Origin: GWA1-54-10 sp964349675
Lineage (GTDB): Bacteria; Patescibacteriota; Minisyncoccia; Phycocordibacterales; SBAW01
Length of the DNA stretch: 21,041 bases
NCBI GenBank assembly: GCA_964349675.1
Contig: CAYGHD010000010.1
Location: 1-21,041, forward strand
Direction of reading: 5' to 3'
In this document: one piece after another, positions 13,998 to 20,974 of the stretch
Numbering within the stretch: the first letter of the stretch is position 1
Layout: each line of letters opens with the position of its first letter
The notes under the pieces: generated by a model
The model's input: only the letters and a program-made list of their open reading frames with translations
Told to the model about the DNA's origin: nothing
Databases searched by the model: none
Made by a program: the position numbers and the translations under genes

Positions 13998-14566
13998 ACC
14001 GAGGATTTACATTGATAGAGTTGCTCGTCTCGACTGCGGTGTTTACCACGGTGATGGTGATTGCACTGGGCGCCTTGCTGGCGCTTGCAGAGGCCGACCG
14101 CAAAGCGCAGACACTCAATGCTGCAGTCAACAACCTGAGCTTTGCACTCGACAGTATGTCGCGCACTATCCGCACTGGGTCCAACTATCACTGTGGCAAC
14201 AATGGCACGCTCACTGACACTGCAAACTGTGCCGGCAGCGACCCCGAGTCATTTATTGCTGTGTTGGCGGCCGATGGGTCAAAGGTTGCGTACTGTTTTG
14301 ATAATGGAGCGATTAAACGGCACATCATCCAAGCGGGAGTGTTGGGCAATTTGAGCTCGGACTGCACATCCGAAGACTTCCTTCCCTTAACTGCGACCGA
14401 CGTGTCGGTGACCAACCTCTCGTTTTATGTCACAGGCACCCCCATTGGTGACACGATACAGCCAAAAGTAACCATCCTAGTGTCTGGGTATGTCCCCGTG
14501 ACCGAGGCGCGTAAAACAAAATTTAATTTGCAGACATCGGTCACCCAACGCATTTATGATAAATAA
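13991..14566 (+). CDS. Minor pseudopilin, GspJ/PilW-like
   Basis: The 191-residue prepilin has an unusually short leader, MVNRG, cleaved after Gly5, then FTLIELLVSTAVFTTVMVIALGALL. The region SFALDSMSRTIRTGSNY, where a helix precedes a conserved Arg-Thr-Gly, is typical of PilW/GspJ-like proteins in CPR genomes. Cysteines in the middle may pair. It starts inside the stop region of the previous gene (7-base overlap) and its end overlaps the next gene by 11 bases. Unlike pilins 1-3, its helix uses different codons (for example TTTACATTGATAGAG), so it is outside the repeat family. Assignment to GspJ rather than another minor pilin rests on length, order and the helix pattern. Confidence 0.85.
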   Translation: MVNRGFTLIELLVSTAVFTTVMVIALGALLALAEADRKAQTLNAAVNNLSFALDSMSRTIRTGSNYHCGNNGTLTDTANCAGSDPESFIAVLAADGSKVAYCFDNGAIKRHIIQAGVLGNLSSDCTSEDFLPLTATDVSVTNLSFYVTGTPIGDTIQPKVTILVSGYVPVTEARKTKFNLQTSVTQRIYDK

Positions 14567-15086
14567 ACTGAGAAAAAAAATTGCAAGCGGGTTTACCCTC
14601 ATAGAAACACTGATGGCTATTTTTATCTTGTCGGTCGCGCTCACCGGGCCGCTCACTATTGCGTCTAAAGGGCTGCAAACTGCCTTGATCGCGAAAGATC
14701 AGACAACTGCCTATTACTTGGCGCAAGATGCGGTTGAGTATGTGCGCTTTAAACGCGACAGCAATACCCTTGAAGGAAAAGAATGGCTTGATGGGTTTGT
14801 GGGCTGTTCTGTTGCGGACGGTTGCACCGTTGACTCAGTGACCAACGTCGTGACTCCGTGCCCAAGCGCTGGCTGTGCGGCGCTCAACTACCAAGAGTCA
14901 AAAAATTGGTTTACCTATAGCAGCGGCACAGGCATCACCAAGTCGTCCTTTGTCCGCAAGGTGACCTTTACTGCTGTGTCTGGCAATGCAGACGAAATGA
15001 CGGTGACTGTTGCGGTGAGTTGGAAGGACGTCGGCGTGCTTACCAGGACGGTTGTCGTGCGTGAAAATATATTCAAATGGCAATAA
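14556..15086 (+). CDS. Minor pseudopilin, GspI/PilV-like
   Basis: The 176-residue prepilin has the leader MINKLRKKIASG, cleavage after Gly12, and FTLIETLMAIFILSVALTGPL with Glu at +5. The sequence ETLMAIFILSVALTG is typical of PilV/GspI-type proteins, as is the following GLQTALIAKDQTTAYYLAQDAVEYVRF. In those families the motif AxYLAQDAxEyVR is common and supports the call. It overlaps the preceding gene by 11 bases and the next by 10. The C-terminal half is beta-rich with cysteine pairs in a short span, near the middle (GCSVADGCTVDS). Confidence 0.88.
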   Translation: MINKLRKKIASGFTLIETLMAIFILSVALTGPLTIASKGLQTALIAKDQTTAYYLAQDAVEYVRFKRDSNTLEGKEWLDGFVGCSVADGCTVDSVTNVVTPCPSAGCAALNYQESKNWFTYSSGTGITKSSFVRKVTFTAVSGNADEMTVTVAVSWKDVGVLTRTVVVRENIFKWQ

Positions 15087-15592
15087 CAACACACAATAAG
15101 GGGTTCACCGTATTTTTTGCGACACTAGTTGCAAGTTTGGCGCTTGCTATTGGTTTGGCTATTTACGACCTGACGGTCCGGAGCCTCAACTTGTCTACTG
15201 TGGCATCGCAGTCGCAGTATGCGATTTATGCAGCAGATACCGGTGCGGAATGTGTGCTGTATTGGGATAGTCATTACAACACCAACAAAAGCGCATTTGC
15301 AACAACGAGCGCCTATGTGCCCGCTGCGTCGGGAGTGGTTTGCAATACACAAGATATCGCCGCAGCGTGGAGCGTTGCCGGAAGTGCCTCTTTGGCGACC
15401 ACTACGTTTAGTCTGACGTTTGCAGCGCAGGCCTATAATGCAGGCACTTTGGCCCCATGCGCTAAAGTAGAGGTTGGTAAATATACTGAAACAAATGGTC
15501 GGGTGCGCACGGTCGTGCTGTCCCATGGCTACAACACTTGCGCTGCGGGAGCACAAAACCGGCTTGAGCGCATATTAAAAGTGACCTACTAA
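15077..15592 (+). CDS. Minor pseudopilin, GspK/PilX-like, without Glu at +5
   Basis: The 171-residue prepilin has the leader MAITTHNKG, cleavage after Gly9, then FTVFFATLVASLALAIGLAIYDL. Residue +5 is Phe, not Glu. Glu+5 normally pairs with the N terminus of the neighbouring subunit, and its absence is known for GspK, the tip pseudopilin of type II secretion. The segment IYAADTGAECVLYWD, in which a helix ends in an acidic Cys motif, is characteristic of this type of protein in CPR pilus loci. It is the last gene of the minor-pilin set and probably caps the fibre. No terminator is visible between it and ligA. Confidence 0.85.
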   Translation: MAITTHNKGFTVFFATLVASLALAIGLAIYDLTVRSLNLSTVASQSQYAIYAADTGAECVLYWDSHYNTNKSAFATTSAYVPAASGVVCNTQDIAAAWSVAGSASLATTTFSLTFAAQAYNAGTLAPCAKVEVGKYTETNGRVRTVVLSHGYNTCAAGAQNRLERILKVTY

Positions 15593-15608
15593 AGGCGCAT
15601 AAAACAGC

Positions 15609-15614
15609 TATACT
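15609..15614 (+). promoter_or_regulatory. -10 box for ligA; leaderless start likely
   Basis: TATACT ends 8 bases before the ligA ATG at 15623, so a normal start point would fall at or one to two bases before the start codon. No -35 hexamer stands out and there is no TG extension. Confidence 0.5.
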
Positions 15615-15622
15615 GGTTGGGT

Positions 15623-17647
15623 ATGGCAGCAAGCAAGGCCGCGCGCGAGCGGTACGAGAAACTTAAAAACACACTCAACTATCATCGGCACGCATATTAC
15701 GTGCTTGATGCTCCGGAGATTGCCGATACCGCATATGACGAGCTTGAAGAAGAGCTCCGCCGCTTGGAAGAGAATCATCCAGAGCTCATTACTCCAGACT
15801 CTCCAACGCAGCGCGTGGGTGGTGCGCCGCAAAAAGAATTTAAAAAAGTAACGCACAAAGTAGCACAATGGTCGTTTAACGATGCATTTACTCCAGAGGA
15901 TATGTATGCGTTTGATGCGCGAGTAAAACGCGCACTTGGCGTTGCGGCAGTGTCGTATGTGTGCGAGTTGAAGATCGACGGGCTCAAAGTAGTGCTTACC
16001 TATGAAGGGGGAAGGTTGGTGACTGCGGCAACGCGGGGGGACGGGGTGGTGGGCGAGGATGTGACGCATAATGTGCGCACGATTAACTCGGTGCCACTAT
16101 TGCTCCCGCGCCCAATCGACATAGTTGTCGAAGGAGAAATTTGGATGAGCGAGCAAGCGCTTGAAGCGGTTAACCGTGAGCGCGCTAAAGCAGACGAGCC
16201 TTTGTTTGCAAACCCACGTAACGCAGCAGCGGGGTCGGTGCGCCAGCTCGACCCAAGAGTTGCCGCTGCGCGCGGGCTCGACACGTTTATATATGATGTC
16301 GCAGAGACATCTGATGCGCCGCACGCAACGCAGACGCAAGAGTTGGCATATGTAAAGACGCTCGGGTTTAAAGTGAATACACATCATAAAGTATTTGACT
16401 CCATGGATGGGGTTATTTCCTACTGGAAAGCATGGCAGCAAAAAAATAAGTCACAAGGATATTGGATAGACGGCGTGGTAGTGAAGGTAAATGATATTGC
16501 GCAGCAAGAACAGCTTGGATTTACCGGCAAGGCGCCGCGATTTGCAATCGCATTTAAATTCCCTGCAGAGCAGGTTACGACTGTTGTAGAAGACATTGTG
16601 CTGCAAGTGGGGCGCACGGGGGTGTTGACCCCAGTGGCGCACCTGCGGCCGGTGCTTGTTGCGGGTTCGGTTGTCTCGCGCGCAACGCTCCATAACGAAG
16701 ACGAGATAAAACGGCTGGATGTGCGCGTGGGCGACACGGTGATTTTGCAAAAAGCAGGTGACGTCATCCCCGACATTGTGCGAGTGCTCACGGAGTTGCG
16801 CAGCGGCAAAGAAAAGCCCTATCGATGGCCGACCCATGTACCCGAGTGCGGGGGCGACGGCTCAATTGAGCGTATCCCGGGCCAGGCTGCATGGCGCTGT
16901 GTTGCAAAAGACTCATTTGCACAGCTGCGGCGCAAGTTCCGCCACTTTGCCAGCAAAGGCGCACTCAATATAGAAGGTATGGGGCCTTCGACGGTGGACG
17001 CGCTGCTCGAAAAAAATTTGGTACAGCATTTTGATGATTTTTTTACCTTGACCGAAGGCGACTTTCTGACGCTGGAGGGGTTTGCAGATGTATCGGCAAA
17101 AAAATTGATTGAGTCTATACAAAAAGTTGCCACCAGTATTCCTCTTGCTCGCCTCATTACGGGGCTTTCAATCCCGCAAGTCGGGGAGGAGACGGCAATA
17201 CTTTTGGCAAGACATTTTGAAACAATGGACGACATTGCAAAAGCCAGAGCAGAGGATTTTCAGACAATCAACGGCATCGGAGACGTGGTGGCGCGAGAAA
17301 TTGTGACCTGGTTTGCCTTGGTCGATAATAAAGAGTTGCTCAAACGGCTTAAAAAGTTGATCCATATAGAAAACCTCGAATTTATAGAAAGGCGAGACCT
17401 TGATGCTTTGCCGCTGGCTGGCAAGACATTTGTGTTGACGGGTACTATGGAAAGTTTGTCGCGCGACGAGGCAAAAAATAAAATCCGAGCATTGGGTGGC
17501 GACGTTTCGTCTTCTGTCTCCAAAAAAACATCGTATGTGGTGGCGGGCGCGGAAGCCGGGTCTAAATTGGATAAAGCAGAGGAGCTTGGTGTACAAGTGC
17601 TTAGTGAACAAGAGTTTCTTCAGCTCTTACAAGAGTTACAGAGCTAG
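15623..17647 (+). CDS. ligA: NAD-dependent DNA ligase LigA with an incomplete zinc finger
   Basis: LigA seals nicks in replication and repair using NAD+. The 674-residue protein has the Ia domain (about 1-70, with YHRHAYYVLD), the adenylation domain with Lys117 in the KIDG motif, motif TRGDGVVGEDVTHNV, motif VEGEIW, FANPRNAAAGSVRQLD, and the motif VGRTGVLTPVA, then the OB fold, zinc finger, four helix-hairpin-helix units and a C-terminal BRCT domain (about 597-674). Two oddities are seen. The zinc finger has VPEC and WRCVAKDS, so the first and fourth cysteines of the usual CxxC...C...C set are Val406 and Ser431, leaving Cys409 and Cys426. The residue after KIDGL, usually Ala, is Lys. Length is close to E. 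coli LigA. Start is ATG 15623; an upstream TTG at 15617 is less likely. Confidence 0.96.
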   Translation: MAASKAARERYEKLKNTLNYHRHAYYVLDAPEIADTAYDELEEELRRLEENHPELITPDSPTQRVGGAPQKEFKKVTHKVAQWSFNDAFTPEDMYAFDARVKRALGVAAVSYVCELKIDGLKVVLTYEGGRLVTAATRGDGVVGEDVTHNVRTINSVPLLLPRPIDIVVEGEIWMSEQALEAVNRERAKADEPLFANPRNAAAGSVRQLDPRVAAARGLDTFIYDVAETSDAPHATQTQELAYVKTLGFKVNTHHKVFDSMDGVISYWKAWQQKNKSQGYWIDGVVVKVNDIAQQEQLGFTGKAPRFAIAFKFPAEQVTTVVEDIVLQVGRTGVLTPVAHLRPVLVAGSVVSRATLHNEDEIKRLDVRVGDTVILQKAGDVIPDIVRVLTELRSGKEKPYRWPTHVPECGGDGSIERIPGQAAWRCVAKDSFAQLRRKFRHFASKGALNIEGMGPSTVDALLEKNLVQHFDDFFTLTEGDFLTLEGFADVSAKKLIESIQKVATSIPLARLITGLSIPQVGEETAILLARHFETMDDIAKARAEDFQTINGIGDVVAREIVTWFALVDNKELLKRLKKLIHIENLEFIERRDLDALPLAGKTFVLTGTMESLSRDEAKNKIRALGGDVSSSVSKKTSYVVAGAEAGSKLDKAEELGVQVLSEQEFLQLLQELQS

Positions 17648-17649
17648 TG

Positions 17650-17655
17650 TATATT
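17650..17655 (+). promoter_or_regulatory. -10 box for gatC; leaderless start likely
   Basis: TATATT ends 6 bases before the gatC ATG at 17662. It lies 3-8 bases after the ligA stop, so no other signals fit between. No -35 is evident. Confidence 0.4.
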
Positions 17656-17661
17656 GCCCAT

Positions 17662-17967
17662 ATGATATCGCGGGAAGAAATAGAGCATTTGGCAACCCTT
17701 GCGCGTATTGAGCTCAAAGAGGGTGAGGTCGAGTCACTACAAAAAGACATCACAGATATTCTTGCATATGTAGGGCAGGTCGAGTCTGTGGTAGGTGGCG
17801 CGGCAGAACCTGTACTACCTTTGCACCACAATGTGATGCGCACTGACACACCGCGTGCAAGTGAAGATCAATTGGCAGGCAAAGAGGCTGCAGTACGTGC
17901 CGCGTTTCCTAAACAGGAAAACGGCTACAACGTAGTGCGCAAAATAATCCAAAAGGAAGACCTATAA
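17662..17967 (+). CDS. gatC: Aspartyl/glutamyl-tRNA amidotransferase subunit C
   Basis: GatC is the small belt subunit that wraps GatA and GatB and stabilises the complex. The 101-residue product begins MISREEIEHLATLARIEL, the typical GatC opening, followed by LQKDITDILAYVGQ near 29-42 and ending with a basic tail. Length is normal. The frame is open to a GTG at 17647, but the ATG at 17662 matches the family start and is used here. It is 5 bases from gatA. gatB is not in the window, although GatA needs it, so gatB is expected elsewhere in the genome. Confidence 0.93.
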   Translation: MISREEIEHLATLARIELKEGEVESLQKDITDILAYVGQVESVVGGAAEPVLPLHHNVMRTDTPRASEDQLAGKEAAVRAAFPKQENGYNVVRKIIQKEDL

Positions 17968-17972
17968 TCAGT

Positions 17973-19394
17973 ATGGAACAGTCACTCGCACAACTTTCAA
18001 TAAAAGATGCGGCAACAAAATTGCAGGCAGGAGAAATTACTTCTGTAGATTTGACACGCGCATGCTTGGTAGAGATACAAAAAAGAAATCCATCGCTCAA
18101 TGCGTACTTGGAAGTGTTTGCTGATGCAGAAGCACAGGCAAAAGCGGCAGACGAGCGCCGCGCACAGGGCGAGTCCGGAGCGCTCCTCGGGATCCCTCTG
18201 GCGATTAAAGACAATATTTTGATAGAAGGCCGCACCGCAAGTGCTGCATCGAAGATGCTCGAAAACTATACTGCCACCTATGACGCGACCGTTATCAAAA
18301 AATTAAAAGACGCGGGGGTTGTGTTTTTGGGCCGCACCAACATGGACGAGTTTGCGCTTGGCGGTTCGACTGAAAATTCGGCCTTTGGAGTAACCAGAAA
18401 CCCAGCGGATGAAACGCGCGTTGCGGGTGGCACATCGGGTGGCTCTGCTGCGGCGGTCGCGGCACATATGGCGCTGGGTGCTCTGGGTAGTGACACGGGC
18501 GGCTCAGTGCGCAACCCTGCAAGTTTTTGCGGGGTAGTGGGCCTCAAACCAACGTATGGTAGTGTCTCGCGCGCAGGGCTTATGGCTGCAGTGTCGTCGT
18601 TTGACCAAGTGGGGCCGCTTACCAAAACAGTTGCGGATGCAAAACTTTTATTTGAAGTGCTGCATGGGCAAGACGTGCTCGACAGCACCTCTACTCCAGA
18701 AAATCAGTATCCTACGCGCGCGCTTCACAAAAAGATAGGAGTGCCGCGCCACCTGCTTGCCGAGGGAGTTGATGTAACAGTCCGCGCTGCATTTGACCAA
18801 ACGCTTGCAGAGATGGAAAAGCAGGGTTTTGAGATAGTGGATGTGACCTTGCCGTCGCTCTCGTTTGCGCTCGCTGCCTACTACATCACCAACTTTGCTG
18901 AAGTGTCGTCAAACCTGTCGCGCTTTGACGGGGTGCGCTACGGTTTGTCGCAAAAAGGTGACTCTTTGTTTGCCGATTATGCAAAGAGTCGAGGGGAAGG
19001 GTTTGGTGCAGAGGCGCGTCGGCGCATCATGCTGGGCACCTATGTGTTGTCGGCCGGGTATTATGATGCCTTTTACGGCAAAGCAACTGCGGCGCGCGCC
19101 CAGCTTGCAAAAGAGTTGTCTGCGGTACTCCAGACCGTTGACGCTATCGCAACGCCGACCATGCCGTTCCCCGCATTTGTGATTGGCGAAAAATCTGACC
19201 CCTTGTCGATGTACGTTGCCGACATTTTTACCGTGACCGCAAACTTGACCGGCAACCCTGCGCTGTCTGTCCCAATGCATCCAGTGATGCAGGGTGGCGT
19301 GGCGCTCCCTGTTGGCATCCAGTACATCGCGGCGCATGGCGCCGAAGAAACACTCTTTACGCTCGGTGGTCTGATTGAGAAATCATCGCTGTGA
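17973..19394 (+). CDS. gatA: Aspartyl/glutamyl-tRNA amidotransferase subunit A
   Basis: GatA releases ammonia from glutamine; with GatB it turns Glu-tRNA(Gln) and/or Asp-tRNA(Asn) into the correctly charged tRNA. The 473-residue protein carries the amidase signature: the lysine in LAIKDNILI near 72-80, the cis-serine in GGTSGGSAAAVAA (about 152-164), and the nucleophile Ser in SDTGGSVRNPASFCGVVGLKPTYG (about 170-195). The downstream segments SSFDQVGPL and LTGNPALSVP also fit. Length is normal. TATAAT at 17963-17968 lies only 4 bases before the ATG and overlaps the gatC stop; it is too close to be a clear promoter, so I treat gatA as cotranscribed with gatC. A 10-bp inverted repeat spans the 3' end. 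Confidence 0.96.
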   Translation: MEQSLAQLSIKDAATKLQAGEITSVDLTRACLVEIQKRNPSLNAYLEVFADAEAQAKAADERRAQGESGALLGIPLAIKDNILIEGRTASAASKMLENYTATYDATVIKKLKDAGVVFLGRTNMDEFALGGSTENSAFGVTRNPADETRVAGGTSGGSAAAVAAHMALGALGSDTGGSVRNPASFCGVVGLKPTYGSVSRAGLMAAVSSFDQVGPLTKTVADAKLLFEVLHGQDVLDSTSTPENQYPTRALHKKIGVPRHLLAEGVDVTVRAAFDQTLAEMEKQGFEIVDVTLPSLSFALAAYYITNFAEVSSNLSRFDGVRYGLSQKGDSLFADYAKSRGEGFGAEARRRIMLGTYVLSAGYYDAFYGKATAARAQLAKELSAVLQTVDAIATPTMPFPAFVIGEKSDPLSMYVADIFTVTANLTGNPALSVPMHPVMQGGVALPVGIQYIAAHGAEETLFTLGGLIEKSSL

Positions 19395-19414
19395 GCAAAA
19401 GCGCCCACCGAGCG
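19360..19414. repeat. Inverted repeat spanning the gatA stop codon
   Basis: CGCTCGGTGG (19360-19369) is repeated inverted as CCACCGAGCG (19405-19414), with a 35-base loop holding the end of gatA. No T-tract follows. It might protect or attenuate the transcript, but chance is possible. Confidence 0.4.
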
Positions 19415-19424
19415 GATTGTACGG

Positions 19425-19430
19425 TAAGAT
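19425..19430 (+). promoter_or_regulatory. -10 box for the HEPN-like membrane gene; leaderless start likely
   Basis: TAAGAT ends 7 bases before the ATG at 19438. No -35 or TG extension is visible. The fit to the consensus is moderate, but the distance to the ATG matches that of pilin 2, ligA and gatC. Confidence 0.4.
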
Positions 19431-19437
19431 AGAGCGT

Positions 19438-20022
19438 ATGGATGTTACGGTCCCGTCTTTGAATCTCAGTTATATTTTTGCGCACCTCTACCAGCTTGCA
19501 ACCGGGGTGCATATCGACCTCACGGCAGTGCCGGAATGGTCGCTCTTTTTGGTGGAAGTGTTGGCTGTGTTTGGTGTCGTGATATCAGTACTGCTTTTGG
19601 TGATGACCATCTACACGCACATGCAAACGCTGCATGTCGAGCACAGCAACTTCCACCGTTTGGAAGAGCGTGAGCGTGCAAAACATGTGCAGGCAGCGTA
19701 TGCGCCAAAAAATCCTCGCTGGGAGGCGGTCTCTGCACTTGCGAGCTCTCCTGATGATGGGGATTGGCGGCGGGCTATCCTTGAGGCAGACAGCATGCTC
19801 GCAGCGCTGTTGGTTGAGCGGGGCTACATGGGTGAGTCGGTTGGCGAGCAGCTAAAAAACGCAAATCCGCTCCAATTTACAACACTCGACTTGGCGTGGG
19901 AGGCGCATCGGATGCGCAACGCGATAGCGCACATGGGGGAGGCATTTCCGCTCAGCGAGCGCGATGTGCGTGCAACGATAGACCAGTATCGCCGCGTGTT
20001 TGAAGAGTTTGACTATATATAG
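19438..20022 (+). CDS. Membrane-anchored protein with a HEPN-like RNAIAH motif, function unknown
   Basis: The 194-residue protein has a short N-terminal part, one strong membrane helix near residues 36-60 (FLVEVLAVFGVVISVLLLV), a charged coiled-coil-like linker rich in Glu, Arg and His (about 65-95), and an alpha-helical C-terminal domain (about 105-194). That domain contains ADSMLAALLVERGY followed by AWEAHRMRNAIAH, where Arg160-Asn161 and His165 form an R-N-x3-H pattern as in the Rx4-6H motif of HEPN domains. HEPN proteins are often RNases in toxin-antitoxin and defence systems, but many RNxIAH proteins have no known activity. I do not recognise the full protein. A longer open frame begins at 19375 inside gatA, but ATG 19438 is better because of the box before it. 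The C-terminal domain is expected on the cytoplasmic side. Confidence 0.8.
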   Translation: MDVTVPSLNLSYIFAHLYQLATGVHIDLTAVPEWSLFLVEVLAVFGVVISVLLLVMTIYTHMQTLHVEHSNFHRLEERERAKHVQAAYAPKNPRWEAVSALASSPDDGDWRRAILEADSMLAALLVERGYMGESVGEQLKNANPLQFTTLDLAWEAHRMRNAIAHMGEAFPLSERDVRATIDQYRRVFEEFDYI

Positions 20023-20028
20023 TATAGT
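20023..20028 (+). promoter_or_regulatory. Possible -10 box for initiator tRNA
   Basis: TATAGT in an alternating A/T run overlapping the end of the preceding gene lies 27 bases before the tRNA. A TTGACT at 20009-20014 is a good -35 hexamer but is only 8 bases away, so the two do not form a standard pair. Confidence 0.3.
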
Positions 20029-20055
20029 ATTCGCACGCTAGCGCGTTGCCAATAT

Positions 20056-20127
20056 AGCGGGGTGGAGCAGTAGTAGCTCGCAAGGCTCATAACCTTGAGG
20101 TCGTCGGTGCAAATCCGGCCCCCGCAA
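20056..20127 (+). tRNA. Initiator tRNA-Met(CAU)
   Basis: The anticodon CAT is at 20088-20090 in the loop CTCATAA. Initiator features are present: no pairing between position 1 (A20056) and position 72 (A20126), six following acceptor pairs (20057-20062 with 20120-20125), and an A11-U24 pair in the D-stem. Two features are unusual. The anticodon stem is CAAGG/CCTTG, so pair 29-41 is A-U instead of the first of three G-C pairs. The D-loop reads AGTAGTA and the T-loop TGCAAAT, giving A18 (20072), G19 and G55 (20109) where G18 and U55 are standard. The CCA is not encoded: CAA follows the discriminator A. Confidence 0.94.
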
Positions 20128-20143
20128 CAAGTTTGTTTAAAAT

Positions 20144-20920
20144 ATGTCGCACACGAAATCTCATTTTAGCGTCAAAGAGTTGATTCGTTTTGGATGGCGC
20201 ACCCTGCGGTCGCACAGCCGCCTCGTGTTTAGTGTCGTGCTGACCATCCTTGCGCTCGACGTAGCGCGCGCCATTGTAGACAAGGTACTACACACTCCTT
20301 TGGGGACGCTTGCATCCGTGACGCTTATTATGCTGCTTATCTGGACTATCGTTGGTGCGACTGCCATCTCGCTCAAACTTGCCCGTGGCGAGCATGCTCG
20401 CTACCAAGACCTCTTTCAGCCTTGGAAGGTAACATCCCGATTTCTTTTAGCTGCATTGCTGAGCGGGGTTGTTGCACTGGCGCCGCTTGCGTTGGCTGCC
20501 TGCGCCACACTGTTTGCCGTGCTGGGAGGTGCTGGTTTTTTGATGCTCTCTGCACAAGCTGCTGTGCCGATTACACGCGAGATGTTTATGGTGCACGCTG
20601 CATCGCTCGGTGCTATGGCTGGCCTGCTCGTGCTCTTTCTGGTGATTGGTTTGTGTGCGACACTCTACCTTGCGCTCCGCCTGTCATTTGTCCGTTTTGC
20701 TAGTATCGACGGCGCATCAGTGCTGAAAAGTTTGAAAGAAAGTCGCACGATGACCGAAGGTGCGTTTTGGCGCATCGCCTTTTTCTTTATAGTCATCGCG
20801 GTGCTTAATATGCTGGGCGCGATAACGGTTGTCGGGCTTTTGGTGACTATGCCCATATCTGCAATCGCCTATGCGCATTTGTATCAGACCCTGCGAGGGC
20901 GCGTTGAAGATGTTGGATAA
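20144..20920 (+). CDS. Polytopic membrane protein, function unknown
   Basis: I do not recognise a characterised family. The 258-residue protein has a short polar N terminus (MSHTKSHFSVKELIRFGWRTL), then about six hydrophobic segments near residues 27-46, 55-78, 98-122, 125-142, 152-180 and 212-242, and a short basic end (LYQTLRGRVEDVG). The pattern, in which an N-terminal amphipathic helix (ELIRFGWRTLRSH) precedes a membrane bundle with a loop such as SFVRFASIDGASVLKSLKESRTM, is seen in DUF975-like and related multi-helix membrane proteins. That is a topology resemblance only. There is no visible catalytic motif. It begins 16 bases after initiator tRNA without a Shine-Dalgarno site, so it may be transcribed with the tRNA. 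Confidence 0.8.
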   Translation: MSHTKSHFSVKELIRFGWRTLRSHSRLVFSVVLTILALDVARAIVDKVLHTPLGTLASVTLIMLLIWTIVGATAISLKLARGEHARYQDLFQPWKVTSRFLLAALLSGVVALAPLALAACATLFAVLGGAGFLMLSAQAAVPITREMFMVHAASLGAMAGLLVLFLVIGLCATLYLALRLSFVRFASIDGASVLKSLKESRTMTEGAFWRIAFFFIVIAVLNMLGAITVVGLLVTMPISAIAYAHLYQTLRGRVEDVG

Positions 20921-20974
20921 AAATGCTAGCTTGTACCATACCTCTGCCTTGGCCTTGTGCTGAGGCGAGGCAAT

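Noticed and set aside
17963..17968. TATAAT directly before gatA as a promoter
   Set aside because: Only 4 bases separate it from the ATG, so a normal start point would lie inside the coding sequence, and it overlaps the gatC stop. Cotranscription with gatC is simpler.
20935..20974. Imperfect inverted repeat upstream of the second tRNA-Met (CCTTGGCC and GAGGCGAGG region)
   Set aside because: Pairing has several mismatches and no U-tract or promoter box is clear, so I do not call a terminator or operator there.
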